Notes under the pieces: model-generated
Databases searched by the model: none
Seen by the model: the letters and a program-made list of their open reading frames with translations, nothing else
What the model was told of the DNA's origin: nothing
Source: Rhizobium sp. RU33A
GTDB taxonomy: Bacteria; Pseudomonadota; Alphaproteobacteria; Rhizobiales; Rhizobiaceae
Length of the DNA stretch: 64,000 bases
Direction: 5' to 3'
NCBI RefSeq assembly: GCF_900156055.1
Contig: NZ_FTMQ01000004.1
Location: forward strand, 412,178 to 476,177
Part shown: piece by piece, positions 39,672 through 50,028 of the stretch
Layout of the letters: every line of letters starts with the position of its first letter
How positions within the stretch are numbered: position 1 is the first letter of the stretch
Program-made: the position numbers and the translations under genes

Positions 39672-40397
39672 TTACGCTGCTTCGCGGAAGCGGTAGCCCA
39701 CACCGTAAAGCGTTTCAATCATGTCGAAGTCGGTATCGACCATCTTGAACTTCTTGCGCAGCCGCTTGATGTGGCTGTCGATCGTGCGATCATCAACATA
39801 GACCTGCTCGTCATAGGCCGCGTCCATCAAGGCGTCACGGCTCTTGACCACGCCGGGGCGCTGCGCCAGCGACTGCAGGATGAGGAATTCGGTCACGGTC
39901 AGCGTCACCGGATCACCCTTCCAGGTGCAGGTATGGCGTTCCTGGTCCATCACCAGCTGTCCGCGCTCCAGCGTGCGGGCCTGTTGCTCCGGGCTGCCCT
40001 TGGCGGGGCCGTTACCCGCCGCAAAGCTCTCGCGGCTTGCAGACCGTCGCAGGATCGCCTTGACGCGCTCGACCAGCAGGCGTTGCGAGAAGGGTTTGGT
40101 GATGAAATCATCAGCGCCCATCTTCAAGCCAAAGAGCTCGTCGATTTCCTCATCCTTGGAGGTCAGGAAGATCACCGGGATATCGGACTTCTGGCGCAGG
40201 CGACGCAGCAGCTCCATGCCATCCATGCGCGGCATCTTGATGTCGAAGATGGCGAGCTGTGGCGGTCGGGCCAGAAGACCGTCGAGAGCCGAGGCGCCAT
40301 CGGTGTAGGTTTCGACCTTATAACCTTCCGCTTCGAGTGCGATGGAAACCGAAGTCAGAATATTGCGGTCGTCATCCACGAGGGCGATCGTCTGCAT
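39672..40397 (-). CDS. chvI: Response regulator ChvI
   Basis: ChvI is the OmpR-family regulator paired with ChvG. The 241-residue protein starts [21 protein letters not shown], matching the length of characterised ChvI. The receiver has D8-D10 acidic residues, the phospho-acceptor D52 in [12 protein letters not shown], and the conserved lysine in FITKPFS. The C-terminal winged helix includes [15 protein letters not shown] and [10 protein letters not shown]. The frame is open upstream to 40553 but this extension is unconserved. It is divergent from pckA, as in Sinorhizobium. Confidence 0.96.
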   Translation of the reverse strand: MQTIALVDDDRNILTSVSIALEAEGYKVETYTDGASALDGLLARPPQLAIFDIKMPRMDGMELLRRLRQKSDIPVIFLTSKDEEIDELFGLKMGADDFITKPFSQRLLVERVKAILRRSASRESFAAGNGPAKGSPEQQARTLERGQLVMDQERHTCTWKGDPVTLTVTEFLILQSLAQRPGVVKSRDALMDAAYDEQVYVDDRTIDSHIKRLRKKFKMVDTDFDMIETLYGVGYRFREAA

Positions 40398-40737
40398 AGG
40401 GTACGTCTCCGTCATCGTTGCGCTGCTCCTGGTCTGTCCAGCCCAGCTCTGGTTCCATGGCAGTGCGATATGGGGATAAAGGTGGAACAAATTGTGGCAG
40501 AGGGGAAGGGGCAGGGACGGGGGATTTCGTTTCGTCCGCCGTTTTCCGTCCATCGCGGCCCCCGATGATAGCGGAATGGAAGCGGAACTAAACGATTTAA
40601 AAAGAGTGTTTTCCGTTTTAAATCGATTAAATAATTGATATCATTATATTTTTCGCGCTGCAGCCTTGCTTTTCGCTGCTCTGCCGTTTAGGTTTCGCTC
40701 ATTCAAAGTTCTGGCCCATGTGAGAGGAAAGCGCACC
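40398..40737. promoter_or_regulatory. Divergent chvI-pckA control region with AT-rich inverted repeat
   Basis: This 340-bp gap holds a perfect 10-bp inverted repeat, CGATTTAAAA (40593-40602) and TTTTAAATCG (40616-40625), with a 13-bp spacer. An AT-rich run with the palindrome TGATATCA (40636-40643) follows on the pckA side. A GAGGAA ribosome-binding site precedes pckA. Both genes are likely controlled from here; the binding protein is not known. Confidence 0.6.
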
Positions 40738-42348
40738 ATGGAGGAATTCGGCGTGAGGAACCCGGCTGCGGGGATCGCGGAAATCGGCTTGGGGAAGGCT
40801 GCCAGCGTTCGCTACAACTTCCTGGAAGCGGCTCTTTATGAAGAGGCGATCCGCCGCGGCGAGGCGGAGCTGACAGCGGATGGTGCACTTCGTGCGCTGA
40901 CCGGTCAGCACACCGGCCGTTCTGCCAAGGACAAGTTCGTCGTCCGCGACGGCAATACCGACGGCCAGATCTGGTGGGACAACAACAAGCCGATGTCGCC
41001 GGAGCATTTCGCCGTGTTGCATCAGGACATGCTGGCCCATGCCGAAGGCCGCGATCTTTTCGTTCAGGACCTGATCGGCGGCGCCGACGCTGACAACGCC
41101 TTGCCAACGCGGGTCGTGACTGAGTTCGCCTGGCACTCGCTCTTCATCCGCAACCTGCTGATTCGCCCCGAGCGTGACGCCTTGGAAGGTTTCCTGCCGA
41201 AGCTGACGATCATCGATCTGCCGAGCTTCCGCGCCGATCCGGCCCGCCATGGCTGCCGTACCGAAACCGTGATTGCCTGCGACCTGACCAATGGCATCGT
41301 CCTCATCGGCGGCACGTCCTATGCCGGCGAAATGAAGAAGTCGGTCTTTACCGTCCTCAACTACCTGCTGCCGTCGAAGGGCGTCATGCCGATGCATTGC
41401 TCGGCAAATGTCGGTCCCGAGGGCGATGCGGCCGTCTTCTTCGGCCTGTCCGGCACCGGCAAGACGACGCTTTCGGCCGATCCAAAACGCACGCTGGTCG
41501 GTGACGACGAGCATGGCTGGGGCGAAAACGGCATCTTCAACTTCGAAGGTGGCTGCTACGCCAAGACCATCCGTCTCTCGGCCGAAGCGGAGCCGGAGAT
41601 CTTCGCAACGACCAAGCGTTTCGGCACTGTGCTGGAAAACGTCATTCTCGACGAGAACCGCGTGCCCGACTTCAACGATGGCTCGCTGACGGAAAACACG
41701 CGCTGCGCCTATCCGCTGCATTTCATCCCGAATGCATCGGAGACCGGTATCGCGCCGCATCCGAAGACGATCATCATGCTGACGGCAGATGCGTTCGGTG
41801 TGCTCCCGCCGATCGCAAAGCTCACGCCGGAACAGGCCATGTACCACTTCCTGTCTGGTTACACCGCAAAGGTAGCCGGCACTGAAAAGGGCGTGACCGA
41901 GCCGGAAGCGACCTTCTCGACCTGCTTCGGCGCACCCTTCATGCCGCGTCATCCCACCGAATACGGCAACCTGCTGCGTGATCTGATCGCCCGTCATCAG
42001 GTCGATTGCTGGCTGGTCAACACCGGCTGGACCGGCGGCGCCTATGGTATCGGTAATCGCATGCCGATCAAGGCGACGCGCGCCCTGCTGACCGCTGCAC
42101 TGACCGGCGAACTCAAGAAGGTCGAGATGCGCACAGATGCGAACTTCGGTTTTGCGGTTCCGGTGGCCGTTGATGGCGTCGATATCAAGATCCTAGACCC
42201 GCGTTCGACCTGGGCAGATGGTGCAGCCTACGACGCGCAGGCCAAGAAGCTGGTCGGCATGTTCATCGACAACTTCGCCAAGTTCGAAGCCCATGTTGAC
42301 GGCAAGGTTCGTGATGCGGCCCCGGGCATTCGCCTCGCGGCTGAATGA
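40738..42348 (+). CDS. pckA: Phosphoenolpyruvate carboxykinase (ATP)
   Basis: PckA decarboxylates oxaloacetate to phosphoenolpyruvate, the first step of gluconeogenesis from C4 acids. The 536-residue protein starts [18 protein letters not shown] and has the kinase loop [16 protein letters not shown] (about 234-249). The metal and substrate sites are in LIGDDEHGW-type sequence ([13 protein letters not shown]), with the oxaloacetate-binding RTETVIACD upstream. An upstream in-frame ATG at 40666 adds residues without homology. It is divergent from chvI; a strong terminator follows. Confidence 0.96.
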   Translation: MEEFGVRNPAAGIAEIGLGKAASVRYNFLEAALYEEAIRRGEAELTADGALRALTGQHTGRSAKDKFVVRDGNTDGQIWWDNNKPMSPEHFAVLHQDMLAHAEGRDLFVQDLIGGADADNALPTRVVTEFAWHSLFIRNLLIRPERDALEGFLPKLTIIDLPSFRADPARHGCRTETVIACDLTNGIVLIGGTSYAGEMKKSVFTVLNYLLPSKGVMPMHCSANVGPEGDAAVFFGLSGTGKTTLSADPKRTLVGDDEHGWGENGIFNFEGGCYAKTIRLSAEAEPEIFATTKRFGTVLENVILDENRVPDFNDGSLTENTRCAYPLHFIPNASETGIAPHPKTIIMLTADAFGVLPPIAKLTPEQAMYHFLSGYTAKVAGTEKGVTEPEATFSTCFGAPFMPRHPTEYGNLLRDLIARHQVDCWLVNTGWTGGAYGIGNRMPIKATRALLTAALTGELKKVEMRTDANFGFAVPVAVDGVDIKILDPRSTWADGAAYDAQAKKLVGMFIDNFAKFEAHVDGKVRDAAPGIRLAAE

Positions 42349-42373
42349 ACGACTGAATTGCCGAAGATGATAG

Positions 42374-42403
42374 AGGCCCGGTAGCTTTGCTGCCGGGCCT
42401 TTT
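42374..42403 (+). terminator. Intrinsic terminator after pckA
   Basis: A 12-bp stem, AGGCCCGGTAGC with GCTGCCGGGCCT (one G-T pair), has a TTT loop and a T tail. Confidence 0.9.
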
Positions 42404-42468
42404 CTGCTTGCGGCTTGCCTTTGCTGCGGTCACGGCCGATATGAAGGCCTGACCAAGAGACCGATGAC

Positions 42469-42903
42469 ATGGCAAGCGAACCACTTGAGATCAACAACCG
42501 CATCACGATAGCCGGCTGGGAATTGACGGAGCAGTTCGTGCTGGCCGGGGGCCCGGGTGGCCAGAACGTCAACAAGGTTTCGACTGCGGTCCAGCTCTTC
42601 TTCAACCTGCTCGGATCGCCCTCGCTGAACGACCGCGTGAAACAGAACGCCGCGAAGCTCGCCGGCAAACGCCTGTCCAAGGAAGGCGTGCTGATGATCG
42701 AGGCAAGCCGCTTCCGCAGCCAGGACCGCAATCGCGAAGACGCGCGCGATCGCCTCAAGGAGCTGCTGCTCGAAGCGGCAAAGCCACCACCGCCGCCCCG
42801 CAAGAAGACCAAGCCCACCAAGGGCTCGATCGAACGGCGTCTTAAAGCGAAGTCCGGACGGTCGGATGTGAAGAAGATGCGCGGCAAGCCGGCGGGAGAT
42901 TGA
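42469..42903 (+). CDS. arfB: Alternative ribosome-rescue factor ArfB (peptidyl-tRNA hydrolase, YaeJ)
   Basis: ArfB frees ribosomes stalled at mRNA ends by hydrolysing the peptidyl-tRNA. The 144-residue protein has the catalytic LAGGPGGQNVNKVST (GGQ at 30-32) and a basic, proline- and lysine-rich C-terminal tail (about 104-140) that enters the empty mRNA channel. It lacks the codon-recognition domains of full release factors. The stop overlaps the alternative start of alkB, so they are probably cotranscribed. Confidence 0.94.
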   Translation: MASEPLEINNRITIAGWELTEQFVLAGGPGGQNVNKVSTAVQLFFNLLGSPSLNDRVKQNAAKLAGKRLSKEGVLMIEASRFRSQDRNREDARDRLKELLLEAAKPPPPPRKKTKPTKGSIERRLKAKSGRSDVKKMRGKPAGD

Positions 42904-42905
42904 GC

Positions 42906-43535
42906 ATGGCCGCAGCGAAAGCCCAGATCAGCCTTTCATCCGGTCTTCGTTACCTGCCAGGCCGGCTGGCGCGCGACGCGCAGGAAAACCTCGTCGAGAT
43001 CATTCGCGGCATCGTAACCGATGCGCCGCTTTATGTGCCGGTCATGCCGGGCTCCGGCAGGCCCATGTCTGTCCGGATGACGAATTGCGGACCGCTCGGC
43101 TGGGTGACGGACAAGGAACGCGGCTATCGTTATCAGGCAACCCACCCGATGACGGGCAAGCCCTGGCCGGCAATCCCTGACGTTCTTCTTGATCTCTGGC
43201 GCGAGCTTTCAGGCTATCCGAAAGATCCGGAGGCCTGCCTCGTCAATTTTTACGCTGACGATGCCAAGATGGGCCTGCACCAGGATCGCGACGAAACGGA
43301 ATTTGCCGCACCGGTGCTGTCGATCTCGCTCGGCAACACCTGCCTGTTTCGCATCGGGGGACTGGCTCGGACCGATCGCACCCAATCGCTGAAGCTGGAA
43401 AGCGGCGATGTTTTCTTGCTGGGAGGTGAGGGGCGCCTCTGCTTCCACGGGGTAGACCGCATCTATCCCGGGACCTCGACCCTTCTGAAATCGGGTGGGC
43501 GCATCAACCTGACACTTCGCCGGGTCAATCCATAG
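42906..43535 (+). CDS. alkB: Alkylated DNA repair dioxygenase AlkB
   Basis: AlkB removes methyl groups from 1-methyladenine and 3-methylcytosine by oxidative demethylation. The 209-residue protein has the Fe(II) ligands in MGLHQDRDE (H125, D127) and FHGVDRI (H181). The 2-oxoglutarate-binding arginines are in RINLTLRRV (R199, R205). The SVRMTNCGPLGWVTDKERGYRY substrate region matches E. coli AlkB. ATG 42906 is preferred; a TTG two codons earlier overlaps arfB. No ada or SOS box is visible next to it. Confidence 0.94.
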   Translation: MAAAKAQISLSSGLRYLPGRLARDAQENLVEIIRGIVTDAPLYVPVMPGSGRPMSVRMTNCGPLGWVTDKERGYRYQATHPMTGKPWPAIPDVLLDLWRELSGYPKDPEACLVNFYADDAKMGLHQDRDETEFAAPVLSISLGNTCLFRIGGLARTDRTQSLKLESGDVFLLGGEGRLCFHGVDRIYPGTSTLLKSGGRINLTLRRVNP

Positions 43536-43550
43536 CCGGCGATTGATCGC

Positions 43551-44546
43551 CTACAGTTTTCTGAGCGCCACCGTCTCTACGAGATGATTGTCACCCTTGC
43601 GCAGGATGAGATCGGCGCGTGGCCGGGTCGGCAAGATGTTTTCCCTGAGGTTCTTCAGGTTGATATTCGTCCAGAGCCCCTCGGCGATCTCCTTGGCCTC
43701 GTCCTCGCTGATGGTCGCATAGCGATGGAAGTAGGAGTTAGGATCGCGGAACGCGGTTTGCCGCAGTTTCATGAAGCGGTCGACATACCAGCGGTGAGTC
43801 GCGTCCTCGTCCGCGTCGATATAAATCGAAAAATCGAAGAAATCCGAGACCATTGGTACGATCTTGCCATCGGCCGGCAGGTTGCGCGATTGCAGGACGT
43901 TGATACCCTCGAAGATCAGGATATCAGGCCGGTCAACCACCCGGTACTCGTTCGGCAACACGTCATAGGTGAGGTGCGAATAGCTGGGCGCCTTGACGTT
44001 GGGCAGTCCAGCCTTGATCGCCGACAGAAAGCGAAGCAGCGCGCCGACATCATAGCTTTCCGGGAAGCCTTTCCGGTTCAGGATCCCGTTTTTTACCAGG
44101 TGGGCGTTGGGGTAGAGGAAGCCGTCGGTGGTGACGAGGTCAACCTTCGGGCTCGAAGGCCAGCGTGCAAGCAGTTCTTTCAGAACACGCGCTGTCGTAG
44201 ACTTTCCAACCGCCACCGATCCGGCAATGCCGATGACGAACGGCGTCTTGAAGACATCGGACAGGCTGAGAAAGCGGTTGCGCTGCTCGAACAGAAGTTG
44301 CGACGATTCCACATGTGACGACAGGAGACGCGACAGCGAGAGATAGATCCGACGGACCTCGTCAAGATCGATCGGGTCATCGATCGAGCGCAGCCGGTGC
44401 ACTTCGTCCGCGGTCAGAGTTAGCGGCGTATCGGCGCGGAAATGCGCCCATTCTTCGGAATCGAAGAAGTGATAGGGGGAATAGCCGTTCGCCTGGAAAT
44501 GGTCGAGGACGTCTGGCGTTTCGGAGTCCCGCATAGCTATCGTCAT
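43551..44546 (-). CDS. coaA: Pantothenate kinase, type I
   Basis: CoaA phosphorylates pantothenate in the first and regulated step of coenzyme A synthesis. The 331-residue protein has the P-loop GSVAVGKST at 109-117, TTDGFLYPN, the acceptor segment RKGFPESYD, and FEGINVLQ. It is the last gene of the his operon and overlaps hisE by 4 nt, a coupling that is conserved in rhizobia. alkB converges on it with only 15 bp between stops and no hairpin. Confidence 0.95.
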   Translation of the reverse strand: MTIAMRDSETPDVLDHFQANGYSPYHFFDSEEWAHFRADTPLTLTADEVHRLRSIDDPIDLDEVRRIYLSLSRLLSSHVESSQLLFEQRNRFLSLSDVFKTPFVIGIAGSVAVGKSTTARVLKELLARWPSSPKVDLVTTDGFLYPNAHLVKNGILNRKGFPESYDVGALLRFLSAIKAGLPNVKAPSYSHLTYDVLPNEYRVVDRPDILIFEGINVLQSRNLPADGKIVPMVSDFFDFSIYIDADEDATHRWYVDRFMKLRQTAFRDPNSYFHRYATISEDEAKEIAEGLWTNINLKNLRENILPTRPRADLILRKGDNHLVETVALRKL

Positions 44547-44866
44547 GGATCCTGCCGACTGGCCTTCTCGCTCAGGCCCGTCTGAGCAGTCCGGCGCTCG
44601 AGTTCCTGCATTACTGCTTGTAAAGGGATGTCCGCAATTTTCAATACGACCATCAGGTGATAAAGGAGATCCGCGCTCTCGTAGACGAGGTTCTCGCGGT
44701 CTTGCCTGACCGCAGCCATGACAGCCTCGATCGCCTCTTCGCCAAGCTTCTTCGCCGCCTTGTCCTGGCCGCCTGCAACGAGCTTGGCCGTCCAGGATTG
44801 GCTCGGATCCGCCTGGGCCCGGCTATCTACAATGACTTCGAGATCGGCAAGGGTGAAACTGCTCAT
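44543..44866 (-). CDS. hisE: Phosphoribosyl-ATP pyrophosphatase
   Basis: HisE hydrolyses phosphoribosyl-ATP to phosphoribosyl-AMP, step two of histidine synthesis. The 107-residue stand-alone protein has the MazG-like metal motif [14 protein letters not shown] and [14 protein letters not shown] chose the ATG at 44866 ([16 protein letters not shown]); the longer frame runs back into hisF. hisI, needed for the next step, is not in the window. Confidence 0.95.
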   Translation of the reverse strand: MSSFTLADLEVIVDSRAQADPSQSWTAKLVAGGQDKAAKKLGEEAIEAVMAAVRQDRENLVYESADLLYHLMVVLKIADIPLQAVMQELERRTAQTGLSEKASRQDP

Positions 44867-44882
44867 CACGGGTCCTTCCGCG

Positions 44883-45659
44883 TCAGTCGAGACGCATGGC
44901 GATGCCGGCTGCGGCCATATGGGCCTTCGCCTCTGCAATCGAATAGGTGCCGAAGTGGAAGATCGAGGCAGCGAGAACCGCAGTCGCATGCCCGTCACGA
45001 ATGCCTGCGACCAGATCGTCGAGAGTGCCGACACCGCCGGAGGCGATGACGGGCACGCGAACGCTGTCGGCGATTGTGCGGGTGAGGCCGATGTCATAGC
45101 CGCTTTTGGTGCCGTCCCGGTCCATGGAGGTGACCAGAAGTTCGCCGGCTCCGCGCTCGACCATCTTCACCGCAAACTCCACGGCATCGATCCCGGTCGG
45201 CTGGCGACCGCCATGAGTAAAGATTTCCCAGCGATCTGCTTCGCCAGCAGCGGACACCTTCTTTGCGTCGATCGACACGACGATGCACTGGTTGCCGAAC
45301 TTGTCGGCGGCTTCCGCCACGAAGTCGGGGTTCTTCACCGCGGCCGAATTGATCGACACCTTGTCGGCGCCGCAGAGCAGGAGCTTGCGGATGTCCGCAA
45401 CGGCCCGAACACCACCGCCGACCGTCAGCGGCATGAAGCAATGGTCGGCCGTTTGGGCAACGACGTCGAAGATCGTGTCGCGGTTGTCCGAGGATGCGGT
45501 AATGTCGAGGAAGCAGAGCTCGTCGGCGCCGGCGGCATCGTAAGCCTTGGCCGCCTCTACCGGGTCACCGGCATCGATCAGGTCGACGAAGTTGACGCCC
45601 TTGACGACGCGGCCGTCCTTGACGTCGAGACAGGGGATCACGCGGGCCTTGAGTGTCAT
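44883..45659 (-). CDS. hisF: Imidazole glycerol phosphate synthase subunit HisF (cyclase)
   Basis: HisF uses ammonia supplied by HisH to cyclise PRFAR into imidazole glycerol phosphate and AICAR. The 258-residue TIM barrel begins [24 protein letters not shown] with the first catalytic aspartate in CLDVKDG; the second is in VVSIDAKK. The phosphate-binding [11 protein letters not shown] is intact. It is 10 bp downstream of hisA and 16 bp before hisE. Confidence 0.96.
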   Translation of the reverse strand: MTLKARVIPCLDVKDGRVVKGVNFVDLIDAGDPVEAAKAYDAAGADELCFLDITASSDNRDTIFDVVAQTADHCFMPLTVGGGVRAVADIRKLLLCGADKVSINSAAVKNPDFVAEAADKFGNQCIVVSIDAKKVSAAGEADRWEIFTHGGRQPTGIDAVEFAVKMVERGAGELLVTSMDRDGTKSGYDIGLTRTIADSVRVPVIASGGVGTLDDLVAGIRDGHATAVLAASIFHFGTYSIAEAKAHMAAAGIAMRLD

Positions 45660-45668
45660 GTCTTGTCC

Positions 45669-46403
45669 TCAGCCTCTCGCAGCTTTGATCAGCGCGAGCG
45701 CTTCCGCAGGGTCGATGCGTCCATCATAAAGCGCGCGGCCGGAAATCGCACCTTCAAGCTTCTTCGCATCCGGCTCAAGCATGCGCTTGATGTCCTCGAT
45801 CGAGGCGAGACCGCCGGAAGCGATCACTGGGATCGAAACAGCAGCTGCAAGCTCCAGCGTCGAGGCCCAGTTGATACCGGTCAGGATCCCGTCGCGGTCG
45901 ATGTCGGTATAGATGATCGCCGCGACACCTGCGCCTTCAAAACGCTGGGCGAGTTCGATCACGCCGAGTTCGGAGGCTTCCGCCCAGCCCTCGACAGCGA
46001 CCTTGCCGCCCTTGGCGTCGATGCCGACGGCGACCTTGCCGGGAAAGCGCTTGCAGGCTTCGATGACAAGCGCCGGATCACGGACGGCGATCGTACCGAG
46101 GATCACGCGCGATAGCCCACGCGACAGCCAGTTCTCGATATGGTCAAGCGTGCGGATGCCACCACCCAGCTGCACCGGGTTCTTCGTCGCCTTCAGGATC
46201 GCATCGACGGCAGCGCCATTGACGCTTTCCCCGGCAAAGGCACCGTTCAAGTCAACGACATGCAGCCATTCGAAGCCCTGGTCTTCGAAGGCGCGCGCCT
46301 GGGCTGCCGGATCGGGGTTGTAGACAGTCGCCTGGTCCATATCGCCCAGCTTGAGGCGAACGCACTGGCCGTCCTTGAGGTCTATGGCGGGAAAGAGGAT
46401 CAT
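45669..46403 (-). CDS. hisA: ProFAR isomerase HisA
   Basis: HisA performs the Amadori rearrangement of ProFAR to PRFAR. The 244-residue barrel starts [21 protein letters not shown], with the catalytic aspartate in PAIDLKDG. The second aspartate lies in [13 protein letters not shown], and the phosphate loop is [11 protein letters not shown]. It lies 17 bp after hisH. Confidence 0.96.
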   Translation of the reverse strand: MILFPAIDLKDGQCVRLKLGDMDQATVYNPDPAAQARAFEDQGFEWLHVVDLNGAFAGESVNGAAVDAILKATKNPVQLGGGIRTLDHIENWLSRGLSRVILGTIAVRDPALVIEACKRFPGKVAVGIDAKGGKVAVEGWAEASELGVIELAQRFEGAGVAAIIYTDIDRDGILTGINWASTLELAAAVSIPVIASGGLASIEDIKRMLEPDAKKLEGAISGRALYDGRIDPAEALALIKAARG

Positions 46404-46420
46404 GAGTGTATCCGTGCCCT

Positions 46421-47071
46421 TCAGGGCGTCCAGGTCAGGAAATTGGCGATGAGTTTCAGGCCGAGGGCCTGGCTCTTCTCGGGATGGAATTGCGCACCCA
46501 CCATGTTGTCGCGCCCGACAAAGGCGGTCATTGCGCCACCATAATCGGTCGTCGCGATCACATCCGCAGGCTTGCGCGCGGCCAGATGATAGGAGTGCAC
46601 GAAATAGGCGTGCAGCCCGTTAGGCCCCGTGGGAATACCGTCGAAGAGGGGATGCGGCCGGTTGAGCGTCAGCGTGTTCCAGCCGATCTGCGGGATCTTG
46701 AGGGACGGATCCGACGGTGTCATCTCGACGACATCGCCCTCGATCCAGCCGAAGCCGTCGGTCACGGTCTTCTCAAGACCGCGCGACGACATGAGCTGCA
46801 TGCCGACGCAGATGCCGAAAAAGGGACGGCCCTTGGTCTCGACCACTTCCGTGATCGCGTCATGCATGCCGGGAACGGCATCGAGCCCCTTGCGGCAGTC
46901 GGCATAGGCCCCGACACCCGGAAGCACGATTCGGTCGGCGGTGGCGACCCGATCTGCCTTGTCGGTAAGATCGATCTCGGCGTTAAGGCCCGCCTCGCGG
47001 GCGGCCCTTTCAAAGGCCTTGGTGGCCGAGCGCAGATTGCCCGAGCCGTAGTCGATGATAGCTACACGCAT
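46421..47071 (-). CDS. hisH: Imidazole glycerol phosphate synthase subunit HisH (glutaminase)
   Basis: HisH is the glutaminase that feeds ammonia to HisF. The 216-residue class I amidotransferase has the nucleophile in [11 protein letters not shown] (C88) and the H-x-E pair in [19 protein letters not shown] near residue 51 is the oxyanion-side loop. It follows hisB after an 87-bp gap with two small hairpins; in several relatives an extra small gene occupies that gap (recollection, not verified here). Confidence 0.95.
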   Translation of the reverse strand: MRVAIIDYGSGNLRSATKAFERAAREAGLNAEIDLTDKADRVATADRIVLPGVGAYADCRKGLDAVPGMHDAITEVVETKGRPFFGICVGMQLMSSRGLEKTVTDGFGWIEGDVVEMTPSDPSLKIPQIGWNTLTLNRPHPLFDGIPTGPNGLHAYFVHSYHLAARKPADVIATTDYGGAMTAFVGRDNMVGAQFHPEKSQALGLKLIANFLTWTP

Positions 47072-47094
47072 GTCTTCCAGTCCTTTCTGCTCTA

Positions 47095-47150
47095 CGGTTC
47101 GACTTCAACGTCCGAACCGGAGCAAGGTGGCAGTTTCCCCCGTGGGGGAA
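47095..47150. repeat. Two small hairpins between hisB and hisH
   Basis: CGGTTCG/CGAACCG (47095-47101 and 47113-47119) and TTCCCC/GGGGAA (47135-47140 and 47145-47150) are separate inverted repeats. Neither has a T run in the direction of transcription, so they are not clear terminators. Confidence 0.5.
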
Positions 47151-47158
47151 GATGCCCC

Positions 47159-47755
47159 TTAAACCAGGGTGCCCTTGGTGGAGGGGATACGATTTGCCTG
47201 CCGCGGATCGACTTCGGTTGCCGTCCGAAGTGCGCGCGCGACTGCCTTGAAGCAGGTCTCGGCAATATGGTGGTTGTTCGCGCCGTAATGGTTCAGCACA
47301 TGCAGCGTGATCCCGGCATTCTGGGCGAGAGCCTGGAAGAACTCGCGCACCAGCTCGGTGTCGAAGGTGCCGATCTTCGGCGCGCTGAAAGCGACGTTCC
47401 AGACCAGGAAGGGCCGGCCCGAGACATCGATCGCCGCCTTGGTCATCGTCTCGTCCATTGCAAGATCGATCGACGCATAGCGCGTGATGCCCTTGCGGTC
47501 GCCAAGCGCCTTGGAAATCGCCTGACCGAGCGCAATGCCCGTATCCTCGACAGTGTGGTGATCGTCGATATGCAGGTCGCCCTTCACATCGATATCCATG
47601 TCGATCAGCGAGTGGCGGCAGAGCTGGTCGAGCATATGGTCAAAGAAGCCCACGCCCGTCGAAATCTTGCCCGTGCCGGTGCCGTCGATATGGACGGAAA
47701 CCGAGACCGAGGTTTCGTTGGTTTTGCGGGAAACTTCGCCTTTACGCTCTGCCAT
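47159..47755 (-). CDS. hisB: Imidazoleglycerol-phosphate dehydratase
   Basis: HisB dehydrates imidazole glycerol phosphate. The 198-residue protein is the single-function form, lacking the phosphatase domain of E. coli HisB. It shows the manganese-binding repeats [27 protein letters not shown], and [17 protein letters not shown] chose the ATG at 47755 ([16 protein letters not shown]). It heads the his-coaA operon and is divergent from hslV, 200 bp away. Confidence 0.95.
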   Translation of the reverse strand: MAERKGEVSRKTNETSVSVSVHIDGTGTGKISTGVGFFDHMLDQLCRHSLIDMDIDVKGDLHIDDHHTVEDTGIALGQAISKALGDRKGITRYASIDLAMDETMTKAAIDVSGRPFLVWNVAFSAPKIGTFDTELVREFFQALAQNAGITLHVLNHYGANNHHIAETCFKAVARALRTATEVDPRQANRIPSTKGTLV

Positions 47756-47955
47756 TTGGCTGCTCCATGAGGATCTCGGCCCTCCCATAACAGCAGGGCG
47801 GTGAAATATCCAGAAGTTACATTGCGCTGCCGCAAGGCGGCGCTGGAGCTTTTGCCGCAGATTGCAATCGTTGAAAGCCCACTTACATAGGAACCGACAA
47901 ACCGGGCCTGACAGCCCGTTCCACAAGGCCCGCAGAGGCGGGTGACAGGTGATTG

Positions 47956-48483
47956 ATGACAACGATTGTTACCGTACGCAAGGACGGCAAGGTGGTGATG
48001 GCCGGTGACGGACAGGTCAGCCTTGGCCAGACCGTGATGAAGGGCAATGCCCGCAAGGTCCGCCGCATCGGGAAGGGTGGCGAGGTGATCGCAGGCTTTG
48101 CCGGCGCGACCGCGGATGCCTTCACCCTCCTCGATCGTCTCGAAAAGAAGCTCGAGCAATATCCCGGCCAGCTCATGCGCGCCGCCGTCGAGCTCGCCAA
48201 GGATTGGCGTACCGACAAGTATCTGCGCAATCTCGAAGCCATGATGCTGGTGGCCGATAAGTCGATCACACTGGCGATCACCGGCAATGGCGACGTGCTT
48301 GAGCCCGAGCACGGCACGATCGCGATCGGCTCTGGCGGCAACTATGCCTATGCGGCTGCGCGCGCACTCATGGATACCGATCGCTCGGCAGAGGACATCG
48401 CCAGACGTGCGCTGACGATCGCCGGCGAGATCTGCGTCTACACCAACAACAACATGGTGATCGAAAACCTCGACGCCGACTGA
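47956..48483 (+). CDS. hslV: ATP-dependent protease subunit HslV
   Basis: HslV is the proteolytic dodecamer of the HslUV protease. The 175-residue protein starts [37 protein letters not shown]; after loss of Met the N-terminal threonine is the nucleophile. Catalytic support comes from the GDGQVSLG region. I chose the ATG at 47956 because it puts Thr2 at the mature N terminus. I looked for a sigma32-type promoter in the 200-bp gap and found none I could defend. hslU follows after 69 bp. Confidence 0.95.
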   Translation: MTTIVTVRKDGKVVMAGDGQVSLGQTVMKGNARKVRRIGKGGEVIAGFAGATADAFTLLDRLEKKLEQYPGQLMRAAVELAKDWRTDKYLRNLEAMMLVADKSITLAITGNGDVLEPEHGTIAIGSGGNYAYAAARALMDTDRSAEDIARRALTIAGEICVYTNNNMVIENLDAD

Positions 48484-48552
48484 CGGCTGCCGATCGAATT
48501 CCACACCAAGAGACGATGCGCGGGTCCGCGGCATCGTGAGGAGCAACCCGAA

Positions 48553-49863
48553 ATGACCAACTTCTCCCCGCGCGAGATCGTTTCCGAGCTCGACCGTCAT
48601 ATCATCGGCCAGCATGACGCCAAGCGCGCGGTCGCGATCGCCTTGCGCAACCGCTGGCGCCGTCAGCAGCTTTCGGAAGACCTCCGCGACGAGGTGATGC
48701 CGAAGAATATCCTGATGATCGGGCCGACCGGCGTCGGCAAGACCGAGATATCCCGCCGCCTCGCCAAGCTGGCCGGTGCGCCCTTCATCAAGGTCGAGGC
48801 CACAAAGTTCACCGAAGTCGGTTATGTCGGCCGCGACGTCGAGCAGATCATCCGCGATCTGGTGGAGATCGGCATCACGCTCATCCGCGACAAGAAGCGC
48901 CAGGAAGTGCAAGCCAAGGCACATCAGCTGGCCGAAGAGCGTGTGCTCGATGCCCTCGTGGGCGCCACGGCATCGCCCGCGACCCGCGACAGCTTCCGCA
49001 AGAAGCTGCGCAGCGGCGAACTGGACGACAAGGAAATTGACATCGAGGTCGCCGACAGCGGCTCCGGCGCGCCCGGCTTCGAAGTCCCCGGCATGCCGCC
49101 CGGTGCCAATATCGGCATCCTCAATCTGTCCGAGATGTTCGGCAAGGCCATGGGCAACCGCACCAAGAAGGTCCGCACCACCGTCAAGGCATCCTATGCC
49201 GACCTGATCCGTGACGAATCGGACAAGCTGATCGACAATGAGGTCATCCAGCGCGAAGCGCTGCGCTCGGTCGAGAATGACGGCATCGTCTTCCTCGACG
49301 AAATCGACAAGATCGCAGCCCGCGAAGGCGCGATGGGTGCCGGCGTCTCGCGCGAAGGCGTGCAGCGCGACTTGCTTCCGCTCGTCGAAGGCACGACGGT
49401 TGCGACCAAGTATGGACCGGTGAAGACCGACCACATCCTGTTCATCGCGTCCGGCGCGTTTCACGTCTCCAAGCCTTCCGACCTTCTTCCGGAGCTTCAG
49501 GGCCGCCTGCCGATCCGCGTCGAGCTGAAGCCGCTGACCAAGGAAGACTTCCGCCGCATCCTGACGGAGACCGAAGCGAGCCTCATCCGCCAGTACAAGG
49601 CGCTGATGGCAACCGAGGAGCTCAATCTCGATTTCACCGAGGATGCCATCGATGCGCTCGCCGATGTCGCGGTTCAGCTGAACGAAACGGTTGAGAACAT
49701 CGGTGCCCGTCGCCTGCAGACGGTGATGGAACGGGTACTCGACGAGATTTCCTTCCATGCGCCGGACCGTGGTGGCTCGGAAGTTATGATCGACTCGGCC
49801 TATGTCCAGGAACATGTCGGTGATCTCGCCGCCAACACGGACCTTAGCCGCTACATCCTGTGA
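48553..49863 (+). CDS. hslU: ATP-dependent protease ATPase subunit HslU
   Basis: HslU is the AAA+ unfoldase of HslUV. The 436-residue protein has the pore-side and nucleotide motifs intact: Walker A GPTGVGKT at 57-64, the pore motif GYVGRDVE near 92-99, Walker [13 protein letters not shown], and the C-terminal DLSRYIL that inserts into HslV. The inserted I domain lies around 110-240. A long imperfect hairpin follows the stop codon. Confidence 0.97.
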   Translation: MTNFSPREIVSELDRHIIGQHDAKRAVAIALRNRWRRQQLSEDLRDEVMPKNILMIGPTGVGKTEISRRLAKLAGAPFIKVEATKFTEVGYVGRDVEQIIRDLVEIGITLIRDKKRQEVQAKAHQLAEERVLDALVGATASPATRDSFRKKLRSGELDDKEIDIEVADSGSGAPGFEVPGMPPGANIGILNLSEMFGKAMGNRTKKVRTTVKASYADLIRDESDKLIDNEVIQREALRSVENDGIVFLDEIDKIAAREGAMGAGVSREGVQRDLLPLVEGTTVATKYGPVKTDHILFIASGAFHVSKPSDLLPELQGRLPIRVELKPLTKEDFRRILTETEASLIRQYKALMATEELNLDFTEDAIDALADVAVQLNETVENIGARRLQTVMERVLDEISFHAPDRGGSEVMIDSAYVQEHVGDLAANTDLSRYIL

Positions 49864-49876
49864 TCTTTGTGCATCT

Positions 49877-49924
49877 ATGGGTCGCTTTCGCCCCCGGCGT
49901 GCCGGGAAAGTGAAAGCGGCCCAT
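49877..49924. repeat. Long imperfect hairpin between hslU and the DUF1402 gene
   Basis: A 13-bp outer stem, ATGGGTCGCTTTC with GAAAGCGGCCCAT (one G-T pair), encloses an inner CCCGG/CCGGG stem. There is no T run on either side, so it is not a classical intrinsic terminator; it may be an mRNA 3'-end structure or a palindromic intergenic element. Confidence 0.55.
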
Positions 49925-50028
49925 ATCGACAATACAGGTGCCTCTTATGTAAGGAGGGCCGCAGTCGGACGCTGCCCGCGAATGCGCCGGCAATCCGTTC
50001 GAGGACAAATGTCCAGGGGCCGCGCATC

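Noticed and set aside
44718..46115. 465-codon frame opposite hisE, hisF and hisA
   Set aside because: It is wholly antisense to three well-supported histidine genes.
47756..47955. Heat-shock (sigma32) promoter for hslVU
   Set aside because: TTGAA-like and CATAG-like fragments occur, but spacing does not fit the known consensus.
47605..49932. 775-codon open frame opposite hslVU
   Set aside because: It is antisense to hslV and hslU and partly to other frames; composition is low-complexity charged sequence typical of a shadow frame.
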